Origin: Struthio camelus
Lineage: Eukaryota > Chordata > Aves > Struthioniformes > Struthionidae
Length of the DNA stretch: 64,000 nt
Assembly: GCF_040807025.1 (NCBI RefSeq)
Contig: NW_027182594.1
Location: 62,001 to 126,000 of the forward strand
Direction of reading: 5' to 3'
Shown: piece after piece, positions 1 to 11,904 of the stretch
Layout: the number at the start of each line of letters is the position of its first letter
Position numbering within the stretch: position 1 is the stretch's first letter
Made by a program: the position numbers and the translations under genes
The notes under the pieces: model-generated
What the model was told of the DNA's origin: nothing
The model's database searches: none
Seen by the model: only the letters and a program-made list of their open reading frames with translations

Positions 1-129
1 TTAATTACCCTAACGAGCTCCAGGGTCGGGGGGGGGGGGGGTAAATCCCATTAACACTAAAGCCCCTGCAGGGGGGGGGGGGGGGGTTAATCCCGGCCAC
101 CTGCTCTGTGTGTGGGGGGGGGGGTTACA

Positions 130-2810
130 CGCTATGCACACGCGTGTGCGGCCCCCATGCAAGGGCTTGCAGCTGTGTGCAGGGGGAGATGCACGCCTCC
201 ATGCGTGTGTGCGTGTGTGCACGGAGCCACGAGTGTGCGTGCACCACCCCGCCCCGTGCACACACGTGTGTGTGTGTGTGTGTGCACACGCGTGGTGCTG
301 CATGTGTGCGCGTGTGGGTCCGTGCATGCACGGTTGTGGGGGGGGGTGCACGCATCGCTGCGCGTGGGCCTGTGCGTGCACCGCTCCTGCGCGTGTGCAC
401 GGAGCCATGTGCACGCGAGTCCCGCGTGTGGACGGACCTGCGTGTGCAGTGCACAGAGCTCTGCACGCGTGTGTGTGCGCGCGCACGCACACACAGGGAG
501 CTGCGCGTATGTGCGTACCTGGAGCCGTGTGCATGTGCACTGCATATGTGTATGCCTGGAGCCATGTGTACGTGCATGCATGGAGCGCTGTGTGTGCATG
601 CACACACGTATGCAGGGAGCCATGTGCGTGTGCATATGTGCCTGCACGGAGCCATGTGAGTACATGCCTGCATGGAGCTGCGTGCATGTGCTGGAGCCGT
701 GTGCGTGTGCACGGAGCCGTGTGCGTGTGCTGGAGCCGTGTGCACAGATCCATGCGTGTGTGCATGGAGCCGTGTGTGTGTGTGTGTGTATGCACCGGAG
801 CCTTGTGCGTGTGCATGGAGCTGTGCGCGTGTGCTGGAGTCATGCATGTGTGCTGGAGCCATGCTTGTGTGCCTGCACGGCACTGTGTGCACGAGCCATG
901 TGCGTGTGTGCCTGCATGGAGCTGTGCGCACGGAGCTGTGCGCACGTGCTGGAGCCGTGTGCGTGTGTGCTGGAGCTGTGTGCATGTGCACAGAGCCGTG
1001 CATGGAGCCGTGTGCGTGTGCACGGAGCCGTGTGTGTGTGTGTGCATGGAGCCGTGTGTGTGTGTGTGTGTGCTGAAGCCGTGCTCGTGTGCTGGGGCCA
1101 TGCGTGTGTGCACGGAGCCGTGTGCGTGTGCACGGAGCTGTATGCATGGAGCCGTGTGTGTGTGTGCTGAAGCCGTGCACGTGTGCCTGCACGGAGCTGT
1201 GTGCATGGAGACGTGTGCGTGTGCACGGAGCTGTATGCACGGAGGCGTGTGCGTGTGCTGAAGCCGTGTGTGTGTGTGCATGGAGCTGTGTGCGTGTGCA
1301 CGGAGCCGTACACGTGTGCATGGAGCTGTATGCACGGAGGCATGTGTGTGTGCTGAAGCCGCGCGCGTGTGCACAGAGCTGTATGCACGGAGGCGTGTGC
1401 GTGTGCACGGAGCTGTATGCACAGAGGCGTGTGCGTGTGCTGAAGCCGTGTGCATGTGCACGGAGCTGTATGCACGGAGGCGTGTGCATGTGCTGAAGCT
1501 GTGCACGTGTGCACGGAGCTGTGTGCACGGAGCCGCGCGCGTGTGCACGGAGCTGTATGCACGGAGCTGCGCGCATGTGCACAGAGCTGTACGCACAGAG
1601 GCGTGTGCGTGTGCCTGCATGGAGCCGTGTGCGTGTGCTGAAGCTGTGCGCGTGTGCACGGAGCTGTGTGCACGGAGCCGTGTGCACGGAGCCGCGCGTG
1701 TGTGCACGGAGCCGTACGCACGGAGCTGTATGCACGGAGCCGCGCGCGTGTGCACGGAGCTGTGTGCACGGAGCTGTGTGCACGGAGCCACGCGCATGTG
1801 CACGGAGCCGTACGCACGGAGCTGTATGCACGGCGCTGTGTGCACGGAGCCGCGCGCGTGTGCACGGAGCCGTACGCACGGAGCTGTATGCACGGAGCTG
1901 TGTGCACGGAGCCGCGCGCGTGTGCACGGAGCCGTACGCACGGAGCTGTGTGCACGGAGCCGCGCACGTGTGCACGGAGCCGTACGCACGGAGCTGTGTG
2001 CACGGAGCTGCGCATGTGTGCACGGAGCCGTACGCACGGAGCTGTGTGCACGGAGCCGCGCACGTGTGCACGGAGCTGTACGCACGGAGCTGTGTGCACG
2101 GAGCCGCGCGCGTGTGCACGGAGCTGTATGCACGGAGCCATGTGCGTGTGCACGGAGCCGTACGCACGGAGCCGTACGCACGGAGCCGTGCGCGTGTGCA
2201 TGAAGCCGTGTGCGTGTGCACGGAGCTGTGTGCACGGAGCTGTGTGCTGAAGCCGCGCGCGCGTGCACGGAGCCGTTCGCACGGAGCCGTGTGCGTGTGC
2301 ACGGAGCTGTGTGCTGAAGCCGCGCGCGCGCATGCATGGAGCCGTTCGCACGGAGCCGTGTGCGTGTGCACGGAGCTGTGTGCTGAAGCCGCGCGCGTGT
2401 GCACGGAGCTGTGTGCACGGAGCTGTGTGCACGGAGCCGCGCGCGCGTGTGCATGGAGCTGTGTGCACGGAGCTGTGTGCATGGAGCTGCGCGCGTGTGC
2501 ACGGAGCCGTACGCACGGAGCTGTATGCACGGAGCCGCGCACGTGTGCACGGAACTGTATGCGCGGAGCTGTGTGCACGGAGCCGCGCGCGTGTGCACGG
2601 AGCCGTACGCACGGAGCTGTATGCACGGCGCTGTGTGCACGGAGCCGCGCGCGCGTGCACGGAGCCGTACGCACGGAGCTGTATGCACGGAGCCGCGCAC
2701 GTGTGCACGGAGCTGTACGCACGGAGCTGTGTGCTGAAGCCGCGCGCGCGTGCACGGAGCCGTTCGCACGGCGGCGACGCGCGCGTGCCCGAAGCACGCG
2801 TGCGCACGCG
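130..2810. repeat. GTGCACGGAGC minisatellite in visinin intron 1
   Basis: Short imperfect units built around GTGTGCACGGAGCYGT alternate with GCACGGAGCCGCGCGC. The first 1 kb is more diverged and richer in plain GTGTGT runs; the rest is more regular. It begins about 30 bases inside the visinin splice donor. The alternating purine-pyrimidine composition would favour Z-DNA. Several long stop-free frames in it are by-products of the array. Confidence 0.95.
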
Positions 2811-2842
2811 CGCGCCTAGCTGGGGCCGGCGGCCCGGCTCAC

Positions 2843-3223
2843 CGAGATGATCTCCAGCACCTCGCTCTTGCTGACCTCGCCGTTGCGGTCCACGTCGAAG
2901 AGGGAGAAGGCCCACTCGAGCTTGAGGTGGGTCTTGCCGGAGGAGGTGAGGTGCAGGGCGATGATGTACTCCCGGAAGTCGAGCGTGCCGTCGTCGTTGG
3001 TGTCGAAGCTGCGGAAGACGTGCCGGGCGTAGCCCTGCGGGTCCGACTTGGGGAAGAAGTTGGCGTAGATCTTCTCGAACTCGGCGCGGCTGATGCGCCC
3101 GTCGGGGCACTGCTTCCGGAAGCTCTCGTACCACTTGCACAGCTCCTCCTCCGAGTAGCGCGTGTTCAGCTTCAGGTCCTCCAGGAGCTCCTTGGAGAGG
3201 GCCCCGCTCCTGCTGTTGCCCAT
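2843..3223 (-). CDS. Visinin (recoverin-family calcium sensor), first coding exon; gene partial
   Basis: This is the first coding exon (127 codons) of a neuronal calcium sensor. Such proteins bind calcium in photoreceptors and regulate rhodopsin kinase. The protein starts MGNSRSG, so Gly2 fits N-myristoylation. EF-hand 1 (about residues 37-49) carries the Cys-Pro substitution typical of a non-binding loop. EF-hand 2 (D74-E85, DTNDDGTLDFRE) and EF-hand 3 (D110-E121, DVDRNGEVSKSE) look functional. The long stretch from GYARHVFRSFDTN to SKSEVLEII agrees better with my memory of chicken visinin than with recoverin. The exon ends in phase 0 at a GTGAGC donor (2837-2842). The remaining exons (rest of EF3, EF4 and tail) are not found in 1-2842, where a minisatellite fills the intron, so they should lie beyond the window start. 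A TATAAG box stands 41 bases upstream of the ATG. The family is certain; visinin rather than recoverin is very likely. Confidence 0.9.
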
Positions 3224-3263
3224 GGCCGCGGCGCCCTGCGAGCCCCCGCGCCGCCCGCCGCCT

Positions 3264-3269
3264 CTTATA
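3264..3269 (-). promoter_or_regulatory. TATA box of visinin
   Basis: Read on the minus strand the sequence is CTATAAGAGG, 41-46 bases upstream of the visinin ATG. This implies a very short 5' UTR. A single strong TATA box fits a cell-type-specific gene. Confidence 0.6.
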
Positions 3270-3399
3270 GCCCCCCCCCCCCTCCCCGCCCGGGGCTATT
3301 CTGGGCCCGCTGAGCACCTTTGCGGGGGATGAAGGCGATTTGGGCTTAGCCGGAGCCCCAGGGGCTGAGCCGGGGCCGCCCCCAACCGCCCCCCCCCCC

Positions 3400-4320
3400 C
3401 CGGGGGACGTGAGGGGTCCCGGGCAGCCCCAACCCCCCCCCCCCAATATATACACACATGGGGGGGCAGGGAGTAATCAGGACAATGGGGATTCTCTAGT
3501 GGCTACTATAGGGTTGTGCCCCCCCCCCGGGGGACGTGAGGGGTCCCGGGCAGCCCCAACTCCCCCCCCAATATATACACACATGGGGGGGGCAGGGAGT
3601 AATCAGGGCAATGGGGATTCTCTAGTGGCTACTATGGGGTTGTGCCCCCCCCGAGTCCCCCCCCCCCGGGGGACATGAGGGGTCCCGGGCAGCCCCAACC
3701 CCCCCCCAATATATACACACATGGGGGGGGCAGGGAGTAATCAGGGCAACGGGGATTCTCTAGTGGCTACTATAGGGTTGTGCCCCCCCGAGTCCCCCCC
3801 CCCCCGGGGGACGTGAGGGGTCCCGGGCAGCCCCAACCCCCCCCCAATATATACACACATGGGGGGGCAGGGAGTAATCAGGGCAACGGGGATTCTCTAG
3901 TGGCTACTATAGGGTTGTGCCCCCCCGAATCCCCCCCCCCGGGGGACGTGAGGGGTCCCGGGCAGCCCCAACCCCCCCCCAATATATACACACATGGGGG
4001 GGCAGGGAGTAATCAGGGCAATGGGGATTCTCTAGTGGCTACTATAGGGTTGTGCCCCCCCGAGTCCCCCCCCCCAGGGTGACATGAGGGGTCCCAGGCA
4101 GCCAGACCCCCCCCATATAGACACATACTTGGGGGAGGCAGGGAGTAATCAGGGCAATGGGGATTCTCTAGTGGCTACTATAGGGTTGTGCCCCCCCCGA
4201 GTCCCCCCCCCCAGGGTGACGTGAGGGGTCCCAGGCAGCCAGACCCCCCCCCCATATAGACACATACTTGGGGGGGCAGGGAGTAATCAGGGCAACGGGG
4301 ATTCTCTAGTGGCTACTATA
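3400..4320. repeat. About 130-bp tandem repeat, seven copies
   Basis: Seven copies of a 129-138 bp unit lie upstream of visinin. Each carries ATATATACACACATG, GGGAGTAATCAGG and GGGATTCTCTAGTGGCTAC; the last motif falls near 3489, 3618, 3751, 3888, 4026, 4162 and 4299. Copies differ mostly in C-run length. This is one of the few AT-containing units in the window. Confidence 0.95.
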
Positions 4321-4359
4321 GGGCTGTGCACCTCCCCCCTCCAAAAATCCTGCCCACAT

Positions 4360-5240
4360 CCACCCCGATGGGGCCCAGGTGTCCGGGCAGGACCAGGCGT
4401 CCGGGCTCCTACCCAGCTTGCTGCCGCCCTGGGGGGAGCCCAGGTGCTCGGGCCCCTCCCAACAAAATAGGGGGGGGCAGGTGGCAGCACTTATGTAATT
4501 GCCCCCCGCGGGGGGGAATGTAGAAATTGGGGCAATTTGCCAGGTGGGTTTTGACGTCACCAGCACGTGGAGGGGCGGAGCCTGCCCCATCACCACGCCC
4601 CCCCCACTACTACTGACCCCCCCCTCCCCGGACTCTTCCAGGGGCCCAGGTGTCCGGGATCTTGCTGCCCCCCCGGGACCCTTCCAGGGGCCCAGGTGTC
4701 CGGGGGCCCTCGCTGCCTCCTAAGAATCCCCCAAGGGGCCCAGGCGTCCGGGGCCCGTCCCACCTGTGCTGCCCACCCCCCCGCCCCGTGGCCCCCCGGG
4801 TGCCGGGAGCAGATGGCCGCAGCGCTGCAGGGGGGGGGCGAGCAGCACCCATAAAGGCGCATTAACGTCAGGGCCAATTAGTCAACACCAGTTGGGGGGG
4901 GGGGAAGCCTGGGGGGGGGGGTGGGCCTCCCGGAGGGGACCCAGGCGTCCGGGCCACATCCCACCACCAACCCGACTCCGCTCCGGCCCCGGGGAGGGGG
5001 GGGAATCCAGGCCGGGTTCAGCCCCTAACCCAGCTCAGCAGCGATCCAGGCCGGGTTTTCCCCCCAACCTCCGCCCCGCTCCGGACTCCAGGCCGGGTTT
5101 TGGGCTCCCCCCTCCGGCTCCCGCAGCCCGGTCCCAGCGCATCCAGGCCGGGCTTTGCCACTGCCCCGATGCCCCCAAATCCACCCCCCCCGGGGCAGAT
5201 CCCCCCCCCCGCAGGGAAGACAGACAGCAGCACTAGAAAA
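4360..5240. repeat. Degenerate CCCAGGTGTCCGGG and CCAGGCCGGGTTTT motifs
   Basis: This is the spacer between visinin and the UBE2S 3' end. Irregularly spaced copies of GGGGCCCAGGTGTCCGGG occur at 4370-4960, followed by four copies of a (A/T)CCAGGCCGGGTTTT element at 5005-5160. A single CRE-like TGACGTCA with a nearby CACGTG lies at about 4552-4568. No gene is seen. Confidence 0.75.
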
Positions 5241-5424
5241 AAAAAAAAGAAAGCCTTTAATAGCTCGCAGTGTGGGTTTTTTTTGTCCTTTTTGGTGTTT
5301 TTTATAATTTAAATAACTTAAAGAGAAAGGGGGGGGGGGTGAATCTGACCCCCACACACACCCCCAAAACAACCCCAACCACCCCCAAACAAAAAATTAG
5401 TAGGTGGGAAGAGAAAAGGGACAG

Positions 5425-5430
5425 TTTATT
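5425..5430 (-). promoter_or_regulatory. UBE2S: UBE2S polyadenylation signal
   Basis: AATAAA on the minus strand, about 110 bases past the UBE2S stop. A weaker ATTAAA lies at 5256-5261, next to an A-rich stretch on the plus strand. Confidence 0.7.
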
Positions 5431-5535
5431 AGGCTGCTGCCCAGGCCCCCCCCCCCCCCCGCCCCCAGGGTCTGTGCGTGGGGGGACAGGGACCCCCCCC
5501 CCCAGTCCATGGGGCAGGTGGCCCCCCCGGCCCCC

Positions 5536-7841
5536 CTAGAGCCGCCTCAGGGCCCGTTTCTTATCAGTCTTCTTCTTGGCCAGCAGCTTCTTGTCGCGGT
5601 CGCCGGCGTGTTTCTTGGCCATGGGGCCCTCGGGGAGGGCGGCGGGGGCCGAGGTGGAGGCGCAGGGGTCCGGGGGGTCGCGGGGGGCCCCCCCGGGGCG
5701 CAGGGCGGGCGCCTGGGCGTGGATCTCGGTGAGGAGGCGGGCGCGGGCCGCGTACTCCTCGTAGTTCTCCAGCAGCAGCCGCCCCGCTTCCTCGTTCAGC
5801 GCCGACTCGGGGTTCGGGTGGATCAGGAGGCATTTGATGGTCTGCGGGGCGGGGAGGGGGGATTAGCGGGGAGGCCCCGGACGCCTGGGCTCTTCCCCCG
5901 CCATGGGGGGCCGGGTGCCCTCCCCAACGGGGCCCTGCACTGGGGCAGGAGCCAGTTTCTTACCCCCAACCAACCCCTCCTCGGAGCCCCCACGAGCTAC
6001 CTCTGCTCTTAGAGCCCCTCCAAGGTCCCTGGGACACCCCCAATGTCACCCCCAAATCCTCCAGTCTGCCCCAGGACACCCCCAAATCCCCCAGTCTGCC
6101 CCAAGACACCCCTAACGTCACCCCCATGTCCCCCAGTCTGCCCCGGGACACCCCCAATGTCACCCCCAAATCCCCCAGTCTGCCCCGGGACACCCCTAAT
6201 GTCACCCCCAAATCCCCCAGTCTGCCCCAGGACACCCCTAACGTCACCCCCATGTCCCTCAGTCTGCCCCTGGGACACCCCTAACATCCCCCCCATGTCC
6301 CCCAGTCTGCCCCAGGACATCCCTGTCACCCCCAAACCTCCCAGTCTGCCCCAGGACACCCCTAACGTCACCCCCATGTCCCTCAGTCTGCCCCGGGACA
6401 CCCCCAATGTCACCCCCAAATCCCCCAGTCTGCCCCAGGACACCCCTAACGTCACCGACATGTCCCCCAGTCTGCCCCAGGACACCCCTAATATCACCCC
6501 AGTTCCCCCAGTTTGCCCCAGGACATCCCTAATGTCACCCCCAAGTCCCCCAGTCTGCCCCAGGACATCCCTGTCACCCCCAAACCTCCCAGTCTGCCCC
6601 AGGACACCCCTAATATCACCCCAGTTCCCCCAGTTTGCCCCAGGACATCCCTAATGTCACCCCCAAGTCCCCCAGTCTGCCCCAGGACATCCCTGTCACC
6701 CCCAAACCTCCCAGTCTGCCCCAGGACACCCCTAACGTCACTCCCATGTCCCCCAGTCTGCCCCGGGACACCCCCAATGTCACCCCCAAATCTCCCAGTC
6801 TGCCCCAGGACACCCCTAATGTCACCCCCAAGTCCGCATTTGCCCCGGGACTCCCCTAACATCACCCCCATGTCCCCCAACCCCAGGTGGGGGCAGCTGG
6901 GGGGGATGCAAGGCCCAGGGCAGGGCACCCTTGGGGGGGGGGGGTTGGCAGGGTGCCCCAGCTCCCTGGGCTCAGTGGGGCACCCCAGGGCCCAGCCTGA
7001 CCACGTGGGGCAGCCCCCCCCCCCCACTCTTTCCCCCCCCACCAGTGTGTGCGCGTCCCCCCCCAGCCGCGGCGGGCCCCCCGCTCACCAGCAGCACGTG
7101 CCGGATGCCCAGCTCGGCCTTCCAGTCGCGCTTGAGGACGTTGACGCAGATCTCGCCGCTGGGGCCCACGTTGGGGTGGAAGATCTTGGTGAGGAAATAG
7201 CCCTTGGGGGGAGCCGCCGGGAACTCCTTGCCCAGCACCAGCTTCATGCGGAAAACGCCCCCCGCGTAGGGGGTGCCTTCTGGGGGGGGGGGGGAGAGAG
7301 GGGAAAGGGGGTGAGAGCCGGTCCGGAGCCCCCCGCGCCGTGCGCTCCCCTCCCGCTCGGCTTGGTCGGGGGGGGGGGTCCCGTCCGCATGGCGGGGGGG
7401 GACACTGTCCCCAGGACAGAGGTTGCTGTGGGGACAGGGACCCCCGCCAGCCCCACGCTGGGGGGAAGGGGGGGGGGAACCCCGGGCCTCCCCCCTCCCC
7501 GTCTCACCGGGGCCTTCGATGGTGACCTGCACGTCGGTGATGTCCTCCTCGTTGGGGAAGAGCTTGATGCCGTCGGGCGGGTCGGACGTCAGCATCGACA
7601 CCTCCTTGTAGACCAGCCGCAGGATGTGGGGCGGCAGGTTCTCCACGTTGGAGTTCTGGGAAGGGGGGGGGGGGGGGAAGAGGCGTCAGAGACCCCCCCG
7701 GCACGGACCGATCTCTGCAAAAGTCGGAGGGACCCCCAGGGCCAAGCTGCCTCCCGAGCTGAGACTGGCCAACTCGCTCCACGCCAGAAATCCCAGAGGC
7801 TCTTCGGCCGCCTCGTGCTCCACCCCTCCGGACGCGGGGTA

Positions 7842-7872
<31 letters not shown>

Positions 7873-9417
7873 GGCAGCCGCCTAGGGAACGAATCTCCGA
7901 GCGCGTCCCATGCGCCAGCCCCGGCCGGCAAAAGTTTGGGCAGCGGGTGCTGCCGGGGGCATCGTTAGCAGCCCCCCCCCCCCCCCAAAACACCTAGAAA
8001 CGGCCCCGGATTCGAGACGAAACGTCCGAGAAGGCCAACAAGGCCTCGGCGCGCCGGGGAAGAGACCAGGAGCGCCGAGAACGGAGCCGGTCTCCCCGAA
8101 GGCCAAAAACATCCCCCCCCCCCCCACCTCCGCTTTCCGCCCCGAGGCCCCCAAGAGCCACCCGGCCCTCAGCACCCCCCGAAGACGCGCAGGGAAGGAG
8201 CTGCCGAAAGACGATTCGGGCAGCGACGCCAACTTATCCCCCCACCGTGCTGCCAAATCGTCTCCCCCCCCCCCCCCACCAGCTGGTAGCGAGCCCCCCC
8301 CTCCCCGCAGCCCCCAGCGCAGCCGCCGCGGCCCCTTTTCCCGGACTTATTGTTGATTTAGCGGACTCTCCCCGAGGCCTAGGCGGCCGCTCGGCCGCTC
8401 TCGCCCTGCGTTTGGACGCCTTTTCGCCCGACCCGCTGCGCAGCGGGTTGGAGGGGACGGCGGCGGCGGGGGGGGGGGACGGAGGTGGCGGTGGGGGGGG
8501 GACGGACGGACGTGCTTTTACTTGGCGGCGGGAGCAAATATGTTTGTCAGGAGCGAAGGCCTCGCGCGAGGGCAGGTCGCTTCCGGCACCTCCTTCCCCC
8601 CGGCCCCGGCCTGCCAAACCGGGAGCGAGAGCAGGCCCCGACCGGGGAGGGCTTCGGACCCCCCCAGACCAGCCGGAAAAGGGGGAAGCGACGGAGGTTT
8701 GGCCGCTCCCCACCTGCGGAGGAGCCTCATGCGACCCCCCCCTTTTTATTTATTTATTTCCCCCCCCCAAAAAAAAAAAAGCCGCTATTTTCCCTCGTCC
8801 GGCCCAAGGGAGCAACTCGGCGCGCTCAAACTTTCCCGTCCCGCAGCGGGACGGCGGCGCCTGGAGGTTTGGCGCTGCCCCGCGGCCGAGGGCTCCCCCA
8901 GACCAGTCCCTGGGGCACCTGCTGGGGGGGGGGGGGCAGAATTGGGGTGAGTGGGGGGGGGGGTGCCAGACCCTAAAGCCGCTCCGGTTTCACACTCACC
9001 TGCCAGGCACCTCGAGCCTCCTGCAAGGGAAGGAAAAAGGGATGAAACGACCCATTGCTGCACCACAGCTCGTGGGGGGGGGGGGACACCCCCTGGGGCT
9101 GCATTTAACCCCCCCCCTCAAATTAAACAGGCCCAAAGGTAGCAAGTTTCAGGCTGTTGCCCCTCTCGGGGCTGGTTTCAGCCCCCTCCTGGCTGGGCCC
9201 GACAGACCCACGTTTGGGGGGGGGGGAGAAGGGGCCATGTCCCCCCCCCCTCCCCCAGTCAGCTTGAGGGGAAACAGGCCTGGGGGGGAAGGGGGAGGCA
9301 GTTGGGGGGGGGTGGTGCCCCTCTTGCCCCCAAACCCTGCCCAGCTCAAAGTGTCCCCCCCCCCCCAAAAAAAAAAGTGCACGCAAGGGGCCCAGGCGTC
9401 CGGGGAGCACTCACCAT
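5536..9417 (-). CDS. UBE2S: Ubiquitin-conjugating enzyme E2 S
   Basis: UBE2S is the E2 that elongates Lys11-linked ubiquitin chains on APC/C substrates during mitotic exit. Four coding exons join without frame conflict: 9415-9417 (the ATG alone, then GTGAGT), 7508-7655, 7089-7279 and 5536-5841. Together they give 215 residues against 222 in human. The N terminus reads [20 protein letters not shown]. The UBC fold includes the [15 protein letters not shown] active-site segment with the catalytic Cys in ICVNVL, and [14 protein letters not shown] follows. The last exon holds [20 protein letters not shown] and the family's Lys-rich APC/C-binding tail ending [12 protein letters not shown]. The variable linker before the tail is shortened and Pro/Ala-rich. 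Intron 3 contains a 42-bp minisatellite. A TATA box and many CCAAT boxes lie upstream, and an AATAAA lies 106-111 bases past the stop. It sits beside SHISA7, as in human. Confidence 0.96.
6020..6880. repeat. 42-bp minisatellite in UBE2S intron 3
   Basis: Units of about 42 bp read CCCAGTCTGCCCC(A/G)GGACACCCC followed by TAACGTCACCCCCATGTC or AATGTCACCCCCAAATC. About 20 copies with two or three subtypes are interspersed. The UBE2S sense strand is G-rich. Confidence 0.92.
7656..9414 (-). other. UBE2S intron 1, CpG-rich, mostly non-repetitive
   Basis: This is the longest stretch in the window without an evident tandem array. It holds CpG-dense sequence broken by long C, G and A homopolymers (for example at 7850-7872, 8101-8114, 8751-8780 and 9355-9376). 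I see no exon. One copy of the CCCAGGCGTCCGG core stands directly at the exon 1 donor (about 9390-9402). Confidence 0.6.
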
Positions 9418-9599
9418 GGCGCTAGGCCCGGTGGAGGCCGCTCAGGGCCCCCCCCCCTGCCCCGGGGGGGCCTCGCCGGGTGGCCGGGGGGGTGGGGAGA
9501 GGCAGGGTCCGCAGCAGGGCCCCCCTCTCCCCACCGGAGAGCGGCAGGTGCCCGCCGATCCGCGGCGCCGCCGCCGCCGCCCGCTCCCGCCGCTCCGGC

Positions 9600-10130
9600 C
9601 GCCGCCGCCCACCCGTCGCACTGAGCGCGGCGCGTGCTCTGCGCCGCCCTTTATAGCCTCTTGGCCCCGCCGGACCCGCCCCCTCCCGCACCCCGCGCCA
9701 ATCAGCGCCGGCGGAGCGCGGCCGCTCGGTCCCGCCCCTTCGCCGCGGTTGGGGGTGGAGCTGGGCTACCGGTGTCAAGGGCGGGCGCGGGCCAATGGGA
9801 GAAGAGGGAGGAGGGGCGGGCGCTGGGCGCTGATTGGTGGGTTCGGAATACGAACGTCGCGAGGCGGAAGGGGCGGGGCGGGAAGCGGCGGTTGTTGACG
9901 CCGTAACGGTCGGCGGGCAGGGGCGGGGCGGGAGCGTTTGAAACGGCCGATTGGCAGGCGGCTCCGCCAATGGGAGGCGGGAGAGGCCGCGCGGGGCGGT
10001 GGGAGGGGAGGCGGGAGGGAGGGAAGGGCTTGACCGGCGGGGCGGGACTTCCTCCGCTGGCGGGAGGGGGCGGTTGCGTCACTGAGCGGCAGCCGGTGCA
10101 GCCAATCAGCGAGGAAGGCGTGAGGAACGG
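9600..10130. promoter_or_regulatory. UBE2S: UBE2S CpG-island promoter with TATA and multiple CCAAT boxes
   Basis: On the minus strand TATAAAGGG lies at 9648-9655. At least six CCAAT/ATTGG boxes follow in both orientations (about 9698, 9793, 9832, 9950, 9967, 10099), interleaved with GGGCGGGGC boxes. Clustered NF-Y sites are typical of G2/M-expressed genes, which fits UBE2S. The symmetric layout could also support divergent transcription to the right, but no gene is seen there. Confidence 0.75.
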
Positions 10131-10204
10131 CCTCATTCCTATTAATGTATGTAAATAAGGGCTGTCGCGGGGGCTCATGGGAAAGCTTCGTCCGGGGGGG
10201 GGAT

Positions 10205-11200
10205 GTCCTCCCCCAACGCACCGCAGCCCCATGGGACCCCCCTCAATCTGGGACCCCCCCCCAATCTGGGACCCCCAAACTGGGACCCCCCAAACCAGCC
10301 CCCCCAGTCCCATGGGACCCCCAAACTGGGACCGCTAAACCAGCCCCCCCCTCATGGGACCCCCCCCCAATCTGGGACCCCCCCCAATCAGCCCCTCCCA
10401 TGAGACCCCCCCCAAACTGGGACCCCCCAAGCCAGCCCCCCCCAGTCCCATGGGACCCCCAAACTGGGACCCCCCCAAACCAGCCCCCCCAGTCCCATGG
10501 GACCCCCAAACTGGGACTGCTAAACCAGCCCCCCCTCATGGGACCCCCCCAATCTAGGACCCCCCCAATCAGCCCCTCCCATGAGACCCCCCCAAACTGG
10601 GACCCCCCAAGCCAACCCCCCCCAGTCCCATGGGACCCCCAAACTGGGACCCCCCCAAACCAGCCCCCCCAGTCCCATGGGACCCCCAAACTGGGACCCC
10701 CCTAAACCACCTCCCCATGGGACCCCCCCAAATTGGGACCCCCCCAAACCAGCCCCCTCAAACTGGGACACCCCAAACTGGGGCCCCCAAACCACCCCCC
10801 CTTATGGGACCCCCCCAAACTGGGACCCCCAAACCACCCCCCTATGGGACCCCCCCAATATGGGACCCCCCCAATCAGCCCCTCCCATGAGACCCCCCCA
10901 AACTGGGACCCCCCAAGCCAGGCCCCCCAGTCCCATGGGACCCCCAAACTGGGACCCCCCTAAACCACCTCCCCATGGGACCCCCCCAAATTGGGACCCC
11001 CCCAAACCAGCCCCCTCAAACTGGGACACCCCAAACTGGGACCCCCAAACCACCCCCCCTTATGGGACCCCCCAAACTGGGACCCCCAAACCAGCCCCCA
11101 TGGGACCCTCCCCAATCTGGGACCCCCCCAAACCAGCCCCCCCAGTCCCAGGGACCCCCGAAACTGGGCCCCCCCAAACCACCCCCCACGGCCCCCCCCC
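10205..11200. repeat. CCCAAACTGGGACCCCC minisatellite
   Basis: A roughly 1-kb array lies between the UBE2S promoter and the candidate SHISA7 polyadenylation signal. Units of 17-50 bp combine CCCATGGGACCCCC, AAACTGGGACCCCC and AAACCAGCCCCCC. Blocks of about 240-270 bp recur (10560-10800 and 10865-11050). The minus strand is G-rich and could form quadruplexes. Confidence 0.93.
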
Positions 11201-11239
11201 AATCTGAATCCAGCCGAGTCCCCGGCCAGGAAACGTCTG

Positions 11240-11245
11240 TTTATT
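11240..11245 (-). promoter_or_regulatory. SHISA7: Candidate SHISA7 polyadenylation signal
   Basis: AATAAA on the minus strand in GGGGAATAAACAG. It is the only clear signal found downstream of the SHISA7 stop at 14726 and would give a 3' UTR of about 3.5 kb containing two arrays. The link is inferred from position. Confidence 0.45.
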
Positions 11246-11904
11246 CCCCAAAATCCCTCCCGCCCTCGGGGCGCCCCGGCCCCCCCCCATCAGGCCACCA
11301 GGTTTTTTGCTTAAAATCGGGCTTAAAAACACCCTCGAGCTGGGGGGGGGGGGGCTCCACACGCGTGTGCGCGAGAGGGACACGCGTGTGCACACGTGTC
11401 ACGTCCCCCCGCCGCGTGCAAACACGTGTCGCGGGGGGGGAGAACACGCACACGCGTGTGCTGCCGCCCCCGCCCGGGCCCCGTCGTGTCCCCCCTGTCC
11501 GGGGGGGGGGGACGCTAAGGCACATGGGCCCCAGGGAGGGACACGTGGGGCGCCGGGGGGGGGAACATGTGACACCCCCCCCATGCGTGTGCAATGCCAC
11601 GGACATGCGCCGGCACGCGTGTGCGCCCGCGGCACACGCAGCCCCCCCCCGGCGACGGCTCCGCTTTTGGGGCCCCCCCTTTTCTATGGCTTCGATTCGG
11701 TGGGGACGGGGCGGCCCCGGAGGTCACGGGGGGGGCACACGCGTGTGCGAGCGCCCCGTGGCTGCTCCCGCGTGGGACACGTGTGCACACGCGTGTGCCG
11801 GGGCCCCCGGGGGGGGGTAGCCCTTGGTTCGGCCGGGGGGGGGGGCTGAGACCTGACAAACTCACTGGGACAGATATGTACAAGGGGAGGGGCCCCCCGA
11901 ACGC
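11246..11904. other. CpG-rich stretch with repeated ACACGCGTGTGC palindromes
   Basis: Probably SHISA7 3' UTR. It contains five or more copies of the palindrome ACACGCGTGTGC or close variants (about 11359, 11383, 11450, 11736, 11788) at irregular spacing. No coding exon is recognised. Confidence 0.5.

Noticed and set aside
1-20. CCCTAA at the window start as telomere repeat
   Set aside because: A single hexamer copy only; no tandem (TTAGGG)n on either strand.
10-2797. Open frames of about 900 codons on the minus strand, rich in APCTRARLRAHSS
   Set aside because: They exist in several overlapping frames of one minisatellite that simply lacks stop codons. They show no domain and no splice or start context, and one swallows the real visinin exon in the wrong frame.
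2843-3223. Recoverin (RCVRN) instead of visinin
   Set aside because: The GYARHVFRSFDTNDDGTLDF and FSLFDVDRNGEVSKSEV segments match visinin as I recall it, whereas recoverin has AYAQHVFRSFDSN and FSLYDVDGNGTI. Only a database comparison would make this final.
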